From JAWOLE01 sp035263845 (GTDB lineage: Bacteria; Acidobacteriota; Thermoanaerobaculia; UBA5066; Gp7-AA6): a DNA stretch of 12,264 nucleotides. Position 1 is the stretch's first letter. Each line of letters starts with the position of its first letter. The DNA lies in assembly GCA_035263845.1 (NCBI GenBank), contig DATFQY010000142.1, positions 1-12,264 of the forward strand, read 5' to 3'. The translations under genes were made by a program, and so were the position numbers. Of this stretch, positions 1-7,084 are shown one piece after another. Below the pieces are notes generated by a model, which was not told where the DNA came from, did not search any database, and was given only the letters and a program-made list of their open reading frames with translations.

Positions 1-714
1 AGCCGCTCGGTCCGCGACGCGGCGCTCTCCGCATGGCTCCGCAGGATGTCGGAGCAGGTGCGCCGGCTCGGCGCCGTGTGCGTCGGATCCTTCCTGCTCG
101 CCGAGGCGGGACTCCTCAACGGCCGCCGCGCGACCGCCCACTGGAGGTTCGGCCGCGAGTTCGCGGCCCGCTACCCCGCGGTGAAGGTCGAGCACGACCC
201 GCTCTGGGTCAGGGACGGAAACGTCTACACGTCGGCCGGCATCTCCGCGAGCATCGACCTCGCGCTGGCGTGGGTGGAGGAGGATTGCGGCCCCGCGCTC
301 GCCCACGAGGCAGCCCGCGAGCTCGTCCTCTTCCTGCGCCGGCCGGGCGGCCAGCCGCAGCTCTCCGTCTCGCTCGCCGGCCAGGCCTCCGCGATGGCCT
401 CGATCCGCGAGCTCCAGATCTGGATCGCGGAGAACCTGCAGAAGCGGCTCTCGGTCGAGGACCTCGCCGGCCGTATGGCGATGAGCGTCCGCCACTTCGA
501 GCGTGTGTTCACACGCGAGGTCGGCGCGACGCCGTCCCACTACGTTCTCCAGGCGCGCGTCGAAGCCGCCCGCCGCCATCTCGAGCGAACCGAGAACGGC
601 CTGAAGCAGGTCGCCCGGTCCGCCGGCTTCGGAAGCGCGGACGCGATGCGCCGCGCCTTCGTCCGCCTCCTCGGGGTCGCCCCCAGCCGCTACCGCGACC
701 TCTCGGGGCTTTAG
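1..714 (+). CDS. GlxA-family AraC transcriptional regulator (5' partial)
   Basis: The frame is open from the first base, so the N-terminus lies upstream; 237 residues are visible. The first ~125 residues are the end of a DJ-1/PfpI (class I glutamine amidotransferase-like) domain. They include the family's nucleophile-elbow region AVCVGSFLLAEAGLL followed by NGRRATAHW, which is strongly characteristic of GlxA-type regulators. The last ~100 residues form a two-helix-turn-helix AraC DNA-binding domain: first HTH around LSVEDLAGRMAMSVRHFERVF, second around LKQVARSAGFGSADAMRRAF, closing with GVAPSRYR. In this family the DJ-1-like part is a sensing/oligomerisation module rather than an active amidase, and the protein activates or represses nearby genes. 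The VOC gene begins 42 nt downstream on the same strand and is an obvious candidate for co-transcription or control. An internal ATG at position 46 is in frame but falls inside the DJ-1 domain and is not the true start. The ligand is unknown. Confidence 0.93.
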   Translation, partial: SRSVRDAALSAWLRRMSEQVRRLGAVCVGSFLLAEAGLLNGRRATAHWRFGREFAARYPAVKVEHDPLWVRDGNVYTSAGISASIDLALAWVEEDCGPALAHEAARELVLFLRRPGGQPQLSVSLAGQASAMASIRELQIWIAENLQKRLSVEDLAGRMAMSVRHFERVFTREVGATPSHYVLQARVEAARRHLERTENGLKQVARSAGFGSADAMRRAFVRLLGVAPSRYRDLSGL

Positions 715-744
715 CTCTGGCCCCCGAATTGCTTGTTCGGGGTT

Positions 745-751
745 GAGGAGG
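745..751 (+). promoter_or_regulatory. Shine-Dalgarno fixing the VOC gene start
   Basis: GAGGAGG lies 5 nt before the ATG at 757. It favours this ATG over the in-frame TTG at 733, which has no such site and would add eight residues before the signal peptide. Confidence 0.75.
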
Positions 752-756
752 ATGAA

Positions 757-1218
757 ATGGATATCAGGTCGTTGCTCATGGCGGCGTCGGGTCTCTTCGC
801 CGTGGCTCTGGGGGCCGCGGCGCAGTCGCAGCCGGCGCCGGGCGCTGTCCGCGTGCGCTACATGGTCAAGGAAATCGACGCGGCCGTGTCGTTCTATACG
901 AAGTACCTCGGCTTTCAAGCCAGGCCGGGATCGACTCCCAACTTCGCGATGCTGTCGCGCGGCAACCTGGAGCTCGTCCTGAGCACTCCCTTCGGGCCAG
1001 GAGGGGCGGCAAAGCCGATGCTGGATGGGCGGCGCGCGGAACCCGGCGGCTGGAACCGAATCATCATCAACGTCGACGACGTTCGCTCCCAGGCCGACCG
1101 GCTGCGCAAGGCCGGACTGCACTTCCGCAGCGACATCCTCACCGGCCCCGGCGGATCCGAAGTCGTGCTGGACGATCCTTCGGGAAACCCGGTCGAGCTC
1201 TTCCAGCCGTCCCGCTGA
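757..1218 (+). CDS. Exported VOC-fold protein (glyoxalase/bleomycin-resistance superfamily)
   Basis: The product has 153 residues. Residues 1-22 are a Sec-type signal peptide: hydrophobic LLMAASGLFAVALGAAA with a likely cut near AAAQSQ. Residues 31-151 form a two-module VOC fold: VRVRYMVKEIDAAVSFYTKYLGF as beta1/alpha1 of module one, NRIIINVDDVRSQADRLRKAG as the same element of module two, and DPSGNPVELFQP (140-151) as the closing strand with the usual acidic residue E147. The two histidines that often bind metal on the first strand of each module are absent (Arg/Tyr and Asn/Arg instead), so metal-dependent glyoxalase activity is not supported. Ligand sequestration or a different chemistry is possible. 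Most close-looking VOC proteins are cytoplasmic, so the signal peptide is unusual. The gene follows the GlxA-type regulator closely. The VOC assignment is firm; the substrate is unknown. Confidence 0.9.
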   Translation: MDIRSLLMAASGLFAVALGAAAQSQPAPGAVRVRYMVKEIDAAVSFYTKYLGFQARPGSTPNFAMLSRGNLELVLSTPFGPGGAAKPMLDGRRAEPGGWNRIIINVDDVRSQADRLRKAGLHFRSDILTGPGGSEVVLDDPSGNPVELFQPSR

Positions 1219-1268
1219 GCCGAATCCTCCGGTGTTCGGCGAGAGCCGCTCCCGGGCGGACGGCTCAG
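1215..1268. terminator. Inverted repeat spanning two convergent stop codons
   Basis: CTGAGCCG (1215-1222) is the exact reverse complement of CGGCTCAG (1261-1268). A second, competing pairing joins GAGCCG (1243-1248) to CGGCTC (1261-1266). Each outer arm contains the stop codon of one convergent gene (TGA 1216-1218 on plus, TGA complement 1265-1267 on minus). It is placed where a bidirectional terminator would be, but no T-run follows, so an intrinsic terminator is only a possibility. Confidence 0.35.
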
Positions 1269-1693
1269 CCGAACGTCAGCACGGCGAAGACGAGCGCGAC
1301 CACCGCGAGGCTCATCGCGACCTTGCCGGCGGACTGGATTCGCGCACCGGCAGCCGAATCGCCCCGTTGAAGCAGCCGCTCCAGCCGATGGATGCGCAGC
1401 ACGGTCGCCGTCAGCAACAGGACTGCGGCCAGCTTGACGTAGAACTGCCATGTCAGCGTCGCGAAGCCTCCCCACTTTGTGAAGACAGGGATGAGGCCCG
1501 TCACCCACAGCAGCGACAGGGCGATCGAGCCGACCCGGCTCATGTTCGGCGGAAACTGGCTCAGCACCGCCTTTTCCTGCGGCGGCGCCGCGGAAATGAG
1601 CCGTCCCATCACCAGGTTCGCAAACGACACCGAGAACCCCAGCGCCAGCCCGAGAAAGTGCAGGATTAACAAGACGTGGTTGAAGTCTTTCAT
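1265..1693 (-). CDS. Small four-helix integral membrane protein
   Basis: The product has 142 residues and starts at the ATG whose complement is 1691-1693. Four hydrophobic segments are visible: about 7-29, 53-71, 79-101 and 124-141. There is no signal peptide beyond the first helix and no soluble domain, so it should sit in the inner membrane. Helix 1 carries His12. Helix 3 reads WQFYVKLAAVLLL and is followed by RIHRLERLL with His102. A lysine and histidine around such a helix are reminiscent of small CopD/DUF2269/HemJ-like membrane proteins, but this resemblance is weak and not an assignment. It is convergent with the VOC gene (46 nt gap) and divergent from the TonB receptor gene. Being a real membrane protein is well supported by composition and the good ribosome-binding site; the function is unknown. 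Confidence 0.82.
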   Translation of the reverse strand: MKDFNHVLLILHFLGLALGFSVSFANLVMGRLISAAPPQEKAVLSQFPPNMSRVGSIALSLLWVTGLIPVFTKWGGFATLTWQFYVKLAAVLLLTATVLRIHRLERLLQRGDSAAGARIQSAGKVAMSLAVVALVFAVLTFG

Positions 1694-1698
1694 CGTCG

Positions 1699-1705
1699 CT
1701 CCTCC
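1699..1705 (-). promoter_or_regulatory. Shine-Dalgarno of the four-helix membrane protein
   Basis: On the minus strand GGAGGAG precedes the ATG at 1693 by about 5 nt. It rules out the longer in-frame start near 1810, which would add ~39 hydrophilic residues before the first membrane helix. Confidence 0.75.
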
Positions 1706-1809
1706 ATTTCTCGATCCCTCGTTTTTTCCGGTCCTACAAGGCGAGAGGAGCGGTGAGCCAGATTCATTTGGACCAGTCCGGTGGAAGCTCGACCGACCCG
1801 CGGGCGACA

Positions 1810-4119
1810 ATGACCGGGTTGAAGAGGCGGAGATGGATTCGTCGAAGCGCCGCCGGCGCCTTCGTCCTGGCCGGGTTCGTTTCGGCGGGGACAGCGCGGG
1901 CGCAGGAGGAGGAGAAGAAGGAGCAGGAGCCTCCCCGCCAGAAAGAGGAGGTCCGGGTCGTCGCGCCGACCCCGGTGGACGGGATGCCGGTCGATTCGAT
2001 GCATTTTCCCGGGAACTTCCAGCACCTCGAGGTGGACGCGGGGAGCCGGGCGACTGGGGCGACGGAGCCGCTCTCCCGGTCGCTCGGAAGCGTCAACCTC
2101 TCGGGCCCGCAGGGCAACGCGCTGGAGCCGGACGTCTTCTACCGGGGATTCGAGGCGTCGCCGCTGCTCGGCACGCCTCAGGGCATTTCGGTCTACCAGG
2201 ACGGTGTGCGCTTGAACGAGACGTTCGGAGACACGGTTCACTGGGCCCTCGTCCCCCCCGGCGCGCTCAAGAGCATGGATCTGGTTCCCGGATCCGACCC
2301 TCTCTTCGGCCAGAACACGATCGGAGGTTCCGTCTCGTTGCACACGAAGACCGGCTTCGACACTCCCGGGACGGTCGCGACGATCTCCGGCGGATCGTTC
2401 GGCCGCCGGGGCGCGGCGTTGGAGACGGGCGGGCACCGCGGCGCCTTCGCCTGGTTCCTGGCCGGCGACGGCCTGGCCGAGGACGGCTGGCGGCGGGACT
2501 CCGAGTCGCGCCTGTCCCGCGTCTTCGCCGATGGCAGCTGGAGGAGCGGCGAGCGCTCGATGGACCTGACGCTCCAGGCCTCCTCGGACCGGATCGGCGC
2601 GAACGGCACGGTGCCGGAGAGCCTTCTCGAGTCGGACCGCTCGGCCGTCTTCACCCGGCCGGACCTCGCGACCACGCGCGACGGTCTTGTCGCCTGGCGC
2701 GGACGTTTTCCGCTCTCGCCCTCGACGGCCCTCCTCGGCAACGTCTCGGCACGCTGGACGGCGCCGGAGTCCTCCAACGGCGACGCCACGCCCTTTTTCC
2801 CCTGCACGTCCCCGCCGGGACTGCTCTGCTCTGAAGCGCCGGAAGGGCCGCGCGTCGTCCTCGATCAGAACGGAAAGCCCGTTCCCGCGGGCTCCGACGC
2901 CGTCATCAATCGGACGCGCGCAACGGAAACGGACTGGTCGGCGACCCTGCAGCTCGAGGCTCGCGAGCCGCTCTTCGGCCTGCCGAACCGGCTCGTGGCC
3001 GGCGTGGCGGCGGAGGACGGACGCACGCGCTACGAATCCTCCGTCGAGATCGCCAGCTTCGACTCGAACCTCGTCGCCGCCGGATCGGGCCTCTTCGCGG
3101 CCGATTCGGCTGTGCGCGTCAAGTCGGCGAGAACGAACCTCGCCGCGTTCGTTTCCGACGCGCTTTCCCTGTCGCCAACGGTGACGCTCACCGCCGGAGG
3201 GCGCTTCGATCACTCGCGCACCTCCCTCTTCGACCAGATCGGGACGGCGCTCGACGGCCGGCACGAGCTGTCCAGGTTCAACCCGATGGCCGGCCTGACC
3301 TGGCAGTTTTCACCGGAGCGGGTCGCATTCGCGGGTTACAGCGAGGCGATTCGCGCGCCGACGCCGGTCGAGCTCACCTGCGCCGACCCGGAGGCTCCCT
3401 GCCGTCTTCCCAATGCGTTCACCTCCGACCCTCCATTGAGCCCGGTCCTTGCCCGCACGCTCGAGGCGGGCCTTCGCGGGCGGGAGCGATTCGCCGCCTG
3501 GAGCGTCGCGCTCTTTCGAACCACGACGGACGACGACATCCTCTTCGTCGCCAACGGCGCCGGCCGCGGCACCGGCCACTTCGAGAACGTCGGACGCTCC
3601 CGCCGTCAGGGGATCGAGGTCAACGCCTCGGGGTCCGCCGGAATCTGGAGCTGGTTCCTGGACTACAGCTACCTCGACGCCCGATTTGAGTCGAGCTTCC
3701 TCGAGAGCAGCCCCGACCATCCCGACTCCGAGGACGGGAGCATCTTCGTGCCGGCCGGCAGCCGGTTCCCGAGCGTCCCCCTGCACAATGCGAAGGCGGG
3801 AGCGTGGGTCCGCGTCGCGCGCTCGTGGGAAGCCGGTGTCGAGGCCGTGGTCCTGTCCGGTCAGTTCCTCCGCGGCGACGAGGCGAACTTGCTTGCGCCG
3901 CTTCGCCCGCAGTTTCGCGTCGGCTTCGACGTCCAGTACCAGGCGACCGCGAGCCTCACTCTCTTTCTCAAGGTGACGAACGTCTTCGACCGCCGCGACG
4001 CGGACTTCGGGCAGGTCGGGAACGCGCAGCAGGTCCTCGGAGACGCCTTCTCCGACTATCGCTTCGTCAACCCGGCCGCCCCTCGCCTCTTCCGCGCCGG
4101 AATCCAGGTCCGGCTCTGA
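1810..4119 (+). CDS. TonB-dependent outer-membrane receptor
   Basis: From the ATG at 1810 the protein has 769 residues. Residues 1-31 are a signal peptide (KRRRWIRR, a hydrophobic core, then ARA before Gln32). A charged linker follows, then EEVRVVAP at 46-53, which resembles a TonB box. The plug spans roughly 48-180 and contains DVFYRGFEASPLLGTPQG, VYQDGVRLNETFGD, FGQNTIGGSVSL. The remainder is a 22-strand-type barrel with alternating aromatic/hydrophobic strands, ending LFRAGIQVRL. Late signatures LKVTNVFDRRD and the AIRAPTPVELTC region are typical of this superfamily. Two close cysteine pairs (C332/C340 and C524/C531) probably form loop disulfides. The substrate cannot be read: siderophore, cobalamin, sugar or peptide are all possible. 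An in-frame GTG at 1753 with AGGAG only 2 nt upstream is an alternative start, adding 19 hydrophilic residues ahead of the signal peptide. The ATG gives the better signal peptide but has no clear Shine-Dalgarno. Confidence 0.95.
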   Translation: MTGLKRRRWIRRSAAGAFVLAGFVSAGTARAQEEEKKEQEPPRQKEEVRVVAPTPVDGMPVDSMHFPGNFQHLEVDAGSRATGATEPLSRSLGSVNLSGPQGNALEPDVFYRGFEASPLLGTPQGISVYQDGVRLNETFGDTVHWALVPPGALKSMDLVPGSDPLFGQNTIGGSVSLHTKTGFDTPGTVATISGGSFGRRGAALETGGHRGAFAWFLAGDGLAEDGWRRDSESRLSRVFADGSWRSGERSMDLTLQASSDRIGANGTVPESLLESDRSAVFTRPDLATTRDGLVAWRGRFPLSPSTALLGNVSARWTAPESSNGDATPFFPCTSPPGLLCSEAPEGPRVVLDQNGKPVPAGSDAVINRTRATETDWSATLQLEAREPLFGLPNRLVAGVAAEDGRTRYESSVEIASFDSNLVAAGSGLFAADSAVRVKSARTNLAAFVSDALSLSPTVTLTAGGRFDHSRTSLFDQIGTALDGRHELSRFNPMAGLTWQFSPERVAFAGYSEAIRAPTPVELTCADPEAPCRLPNAFTSDPPLSPVLARTLEAGLRGRERFAAWSVALFRTTTDDDILFVANGAGRGTGHFENVGRSRRQGIEVNASGSAGIWSWFLDYSYLDARFESSFLESSPDHPDSEDGSIFVPAGSRFPSVPLHNAKAGAWVRVARSWEAGVEAVVLSGQFLRGDEANLLAPLRPQFRVGFDVQYQATASLTLFLKVTNVFDRRDADFGQVGNAQQVLGDAFSDYRFVNPAAPRLFRAGIQVRL

Positions 4120-4127
4120 GGCTTGCC

Positions 4128-4142
4128 TGCGGTTTCACCGCT
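4128..4142 (+). terminator. Short hairpin after the TonB receptor gene
   Basis: GCGGT (4129-4133) and ACCGC (4137-4141) pair around a 3-nt loop, 10 nt after the receptor stop codon. The stem is short and not followed by a T-run, so it is a weak candidate only. Confidence 0.25.
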
Positions 4143-4202
4143 TACGTTGCGTGGTGTTCCATCGGCTCTTGCCTCCCTTCTTCCGACGCCAGGAGCCCGG
4201 TT

Positions 4203-4234
4203 TTGCGTTTCCGAGGCCGCCGACCCAATACAAT
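4203..4234 (+). promoter_or_regulatory. Candidate promoter for the serine hydrolase gene
   Basis: TACAAT at 4229-4234 is a good sigma70-type -10 in an otherwise GC-rich stretch. TTGCGT at 4203-4208 could serve as the -35, but the 20-nt spacer is longer than ideal. Transcription would start around 4240-4242, only a few bases before the ATG at 4247, and no Shine-Dalgarno lies between. The transcript would therefore be leaderless or nearly so. Confidence 0.4.
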
Positions 4235-4246
4235 TCCGCTGTAGTG

Positions 4247-5734
4247 ATGAGAGCCCTTCGCTGTTTCGTGGCTGCCCTCGTCCTGGCGGGGCTCGGATCC
4301 GCCGCCGCGCAGACCCGCGACGAGGCGCGCAAGGCGGTGATCGAGCGGGCGAAGTCCTTCGAGCTCGGCACACTGTACATTCCGCCGCCCGGCGAGGCGA
4401 TCGACCATCATGCGGCGGGATTTGCCAAGGTCATGTGCTCGGCCGTTTTCATCACCGGCCTCGATCCGGCTTTCGCGGCGGAGAACGTCGGCGGCTTCAC
4501 GGCGCCGTTCGCGGAGCGCGCGAAGCTCGGCTCTCCCGTCATTGACCGCAAAAAGAAGATGGTCGAGGTCCCGGTTCCCGGCCGCGCGTCCCGGGTTGCG
4601 GTCTATACGGGCGACCAGGGCTGCGTTTCGCTTCCGAGAGGACGGAAACGTCCGTTCTTCAAGCCGGTGCGTGTCAAGAGCCGGCTCCCGAAAGCCGCGA
4701 ATCAGCCGTGGCCGATGGGCGACAAGCTGCCCGATTCGCCGCTCCCCTCCTCGCTCGACGAAACGAAGGTCAAGGCCGCAGTGGACGCCGCGTTCGATCC
4801 GCCGGAAGGGATGACCGCGGCATTCGTCGTGACCTGGAAGGGTCGTCTGATCGCGGAGAGGTACGGCGCGGGAATCACGCTCCGCACGCCGCTGGAAGGC
4901 TGGTCGATGGGCAAGAGCGTCGCGGGAACGCTCATGGGCATCCTGATCCAACAAGGCGCCTACACGCTCGACCAGCCGGCTCCCGTGCCGGAGTGGCGGG
5001 CGCCCGGAGACCCCCGCGCGAAGATCCGGATCGTGGACCTTCTCCACATGTCGAGCGGACTACGGATCAAGGCGCCGCAGGACCCCGACTACGATCCGGC
5101 GGGAACCTATCCCGACCACTTCTACCTCTACACGGGAACGGTTAACTCGTTCCAGTTCGCCGCGACCCGGCCCCTCCAATGGCCGCCGAATACGGTCGGC
5201 CGGTACCACAACACGGACCCGGTGCTGATCGACTACCTGGTCCGCCTCGCCGTCGAGAAGCGCGGCGGAAAGTACCTCGCTTTCCCACGCCGCGCCCTGT
5301 TCGACAGGATCGGGATGCGGACGATGGTCGTCGAGACGGACGCGTACGGGAACTTCCTGCTGCAGGGCTACGAGCTCGCCTCGGCGCGCGACTGGGCGCG
5401 CCTCGGGAACCTCTACCTGCAGGACGGCGTTTGGAACGGCGAGCGCATCCTGCCGGAAGGCTGGTCGAAGTTCGTCAGCACGCTCGCCCCCGCGTGGGAG
5501 GCGGACAAGCGCCCGATCTACGGCGGCTTTTTCTGGCTGAACGGCGACGGCCAGTACCCGGTTCCGAAGGACGCGTATTTCATGTCCGGCGCCGGCGGGC
5601 AGACGACGATGATCATCCCCTCGCACGACCTCGTCGTCGTCCGGCTCGGGCACTATCGAGGCGCCGCGGCCGGAGCGGAGAGCTTCAAGAAGGCGCTGGC
5701 GCTTCTGATGGAGGCGGTCCCGAAGGACCACTGA
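4247..5734 (+). CDS. Secreted serine hydrolase, class C beta-lactamase-like fold
   Basis: The product has 495 residues from the ATG at 4247. That start places a clean signal peptide at the N-terminus (RALRCFVAALVLAGLGSAAAQ); an upstream in-frame ATG at 4151 would bury it. Residues ~22-165 form an N-terminal region without a recognised catalytic motif, with two cysteines (in KVMCSAVF and DQGCVSL). Residues ~185-490 are the beta-lactamase/penicillin-binding-like domain: SMGK at 220-223 is the SxxK motif (Ser220 nucleophile, Lys223), and YHN at 320-322 is the YxN motif. SGAGGQ at 447-452 occupies the place of the KTG box, a variant common among esterase/peptidase-like relatives, where it often reads GHGGQ. 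The protein should act in the periplasm or outside as an esterase, amidase or D-amino peptidase; true beta-lactam resistance is unlikely. It follows the TonB receptor by 127 nt and its 3' end overlaps the convergent BtuF-like gene by 50 nt. Confidence 0.92.
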   Translation: MRALRCFVAALVLAGLGSAAAQTRDEARKAVIERAKSFELGTLYIPPPGEAIDHHAAGFAKVMCSAVFITGLDPAFAAENVGGFTAPFAERAKLGSPVIDRKKKMVEVPVPGRASRVAVYTGDQGCVSLPRGRKRPFFKPVRVKSRLPKAANQPWPMGDKLPDSPLPSSLDETKVKAAVDAAFDPPEGMTAAFVVTWKGRLIAERYGAGITLRTPLEGWSMGKSVAGTLMGILIQQGAYTLDQPAPVPEWRAPGDPRAKIRIVDLLHMSSGLRIKAPQDPDYDPAGTYPDHFYLYTGTVNSFQFAATRPLQWPPNTVGRYHNTDPVLIDYLVRLAVEKRGGKYLAFPRRALFDRIGMRTMVVETDAYGNFLLQGYELASARDWARLGNLYLQDGVWNGERILPEGWSKFVSTLAPAWEADKRPIYGGFFWLNGDGQYPVPKDAYFMSGAGGQTTMIIPSHDLVVVRLGHYRGAAAGAESFKKALALLMEAVPKDH

Positions 5735-6647
5735 CCGACAGGCGCCGGTAGTCTTCGGGCTTCTCCCGCCGTGGGAAGACCTCGGGATGAAGGATCTCGG
5801 CGAGGATCTCGACGCCGTCCACGACACGCGGGCCCGGGCGGTTGAAGTAGGCGCCTCCGTGGACCGCGTAGATCTCTCCCGATCGAACCGCCGGAAGAGA
5901 ATCCCAGCCGGGCCGGCTCGCCAGGAGCCGGACGTCGCGAGCGTTGCGCTCGACGTCGAAACCGCAGGCCATCAGGACGAGAACCTCTGGGGCGTACTCG
6001 AGGACCTCCTTCCATTCGACGGAGACCGAGGGCTCGCGGTCGCGCCCCAGAAGCTCCTCTCCGCCGGCGCGCCGGACCATCTCCACGACCCAGTGGCCTG
6101 AAACCATGACGGGATCGAACCATTCGAGGGTCGCCACGCGGGGCCGGCGCGGGTTGCCGCGGAGAAGTCCCTTGACGCCCGCAAGCCGCATCGACAGCTC
6201 CGCCACGCGGTCTTCCGCCGCCTTCGGTCGTCCGGCCGCGTCGCCCACCCGCCGGATGTCCAGGAGGACGTCGCTCAAAGAATGGGGGTGGAGCGACAGG
6301 ACGCGCGGCCGCCGCAGGAACCGGCCCACCGCCTCGGCGGCGAGGGCCTCCGGGACCGCGCAGACGTCGCAAAGCTCCTGCGTGATGATCAGGTCCGGGG
6401 CGAGCGACGACAGGACGTCCTGGTCGATCACATAGACGCCCGTGCCCGTCTGCATCGCCGACCGGATCCTGCGGTCGATCTCCTCCTGGGAGAGACCTTC
6501 CGACTCGAAGGCCGGCCGAACGACCTTCGGCAGCCGCGCCACCTCGGGCGGAAAGTCGCACTCATGGGTGACCCCGACGAGGTCTTCCCCGAGGCCAAGC
6601 AGACAGACGATCTCCGTCGCGCTCGGAAGCAGGGAAACGATCCTCAC
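5685..6647 (-). CDS. BtuF-like cobalamin-binding-family protein without signal peptide
   Basis: The product has 320 residues from a GTG start (complement 6645-6647). It matches the periplasmic-binding-protein type III fold of BtuF/FepB-like ABC substrate-binding proteins: it opens with RIVSLLPSATEIVCLLGLG, has DLIITQ before the cysteine motif, a LEWFDPVMVSGHWV segment at the start of the second lobe, then EVLVLMACGF and RPGWDSLPAVRSGEIYAV. There is no signal peptide or lipobox, so it is predicted to be cytoplasmic, unlike transport BtuF. HECD (28-31) and ELCDVCAVP (Cys93, Cys96) are features I associate with the signal-less members of this family, and these cysteines could bind metal, haem or a corrinoid. 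The last ~28 residues are proline/serine-rich and unlike the fold; most are encoded opposite the end of the serine hydrolase gene. No permease or ATPase gene is adjacent. The upstream lipoprotein gene ends 17 nt before this start, suggesting co-transcription. Confidence 0.88.
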   Translation of the reverse strand: MRIVSLLPSATEIVCLLGLGEDLVGVTHECDFPPEVARLPKVVRPAFESEGLSQEEIDRRIRSAMQTGTGVYVIDQDVLSSLAPDLIITQELCDVCAVPEALAAEAVGRFLRRPRVLSLHPHSLSDVLLDIRRVGDAAGRPKAAEDRVAELSMRLAGVKGLLRGNPRRPRVATLEWFDPVMVSGHWVVEMVRRAGGEELLGRDREPSVSVEWKEVLEYAPEVLVLMACGFDVERNARDVRLLASRPGWDSLPAVRSGEIYAVHGGAYFNRPGPRVVDGVEILAEILHPEVFPRREKPEDYRRLSVSGPSGPPPSEAPAPS

Positions 6648-6664
6648 GGGAGCCTCAGACTACG

Positions 6665-7057
6665 TCAAAACGGCCGCGACGTTCTCGGCAGCTGCGGCCA
6701 CGAGGGGATGAGAATTTTCGACCGCGCGTCGTCTACGGCCCAGGCCGCTCCGGATCGGCGCAGGTACACGCTCGCGGTCAGCGGCATGGCGAGTTGCCCG
6801 GCGCCGCTCGCGCCGGGAGGCGAAGGGAAGTGGTACGAGAAGACCGCCACGCAGGAGTCGGAGTCGCGCCCGTCCTGCGCCGTCTCCATCTCGACCGAGG
6901 TGACGCCGTCGAGGACGGGCTGGCTCTCCGGCGCGCCGGACAGAAAGGCCTTCGAATGCCGGAGGATCGTCGCGGCGCGCGCCGGCGTCATCCGGTCCGA
7001 GCAACCGGCGCTTCCCAGGAGGAGCGCGATGCCCGCCGCTGCCAATCGAAGTCTCAC
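6665..7057 (-). CDS. Small putative lipoprotein
   Basis: The product has 130 residues from a GTG start (complement 7055-7057). Residues 1-18 are RLRLAAAGIALLLGSAG, a lipoprotein signal peptide, followed by Cys19 in the context GSAGC, so lipid attachment at Cys19 is likely. The mature part has no motif I recognise. It includes a segment around VTSVEMETAQDGRDSDSCVAVFSYHFP, with one further cysteine, then MPLTASVYLRRSGAAWAVDD, which reads like paired beta strands. The start has no obvious Shine-Dalgarno; longer in-frame starts would run into the divergent methyltransferase gene and lose the signal peptide. Only 27 nt separate the two divergent start codons. It precedes the BtuF-like gene in the same direction. 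Coding status is supported by the lipobox and by codon structure; the function is unknown. Confidence 0.68.
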   Translation of the reverse strand: MRLRLAAAGIALLLGSAGCSDRMTPARAATILRHSKAFLSGAPESQPVLDGVTSVEMETAQDGRDSDSCVAVFSYHFPSPPGASGAGQLAMPLTASVYLRRSGAAWAVDDARSKILIPSWPQLPRTSRPF

Positions 7058-7084
7058 GGGAGCGGCAATGTACTCTTGTCTCCG

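Noticed and set aside
757..1218. Bleomycin or fosfomycin resistance protein
   Set aside because: The shared VOC fold alone does not support it; metal-ligand histidines are absent and the protein appears exported.
1690..3264. A long open frame on the minus strand opposite the TonB receptor gene
   Set aside because: It is a GC-driven shadow: arginine/glycine-rich, no domain pattern, and it lies opposite a receptor with clear motifs.
4247..5734. Antibiotic-resistance beta-lactamase
   Set aside because: SxxK and YxN are present, but the KTG box is replaced by SGAGGQ and there is a large extra N-terminal region, which fits esterase/peptidase-like relatives better.
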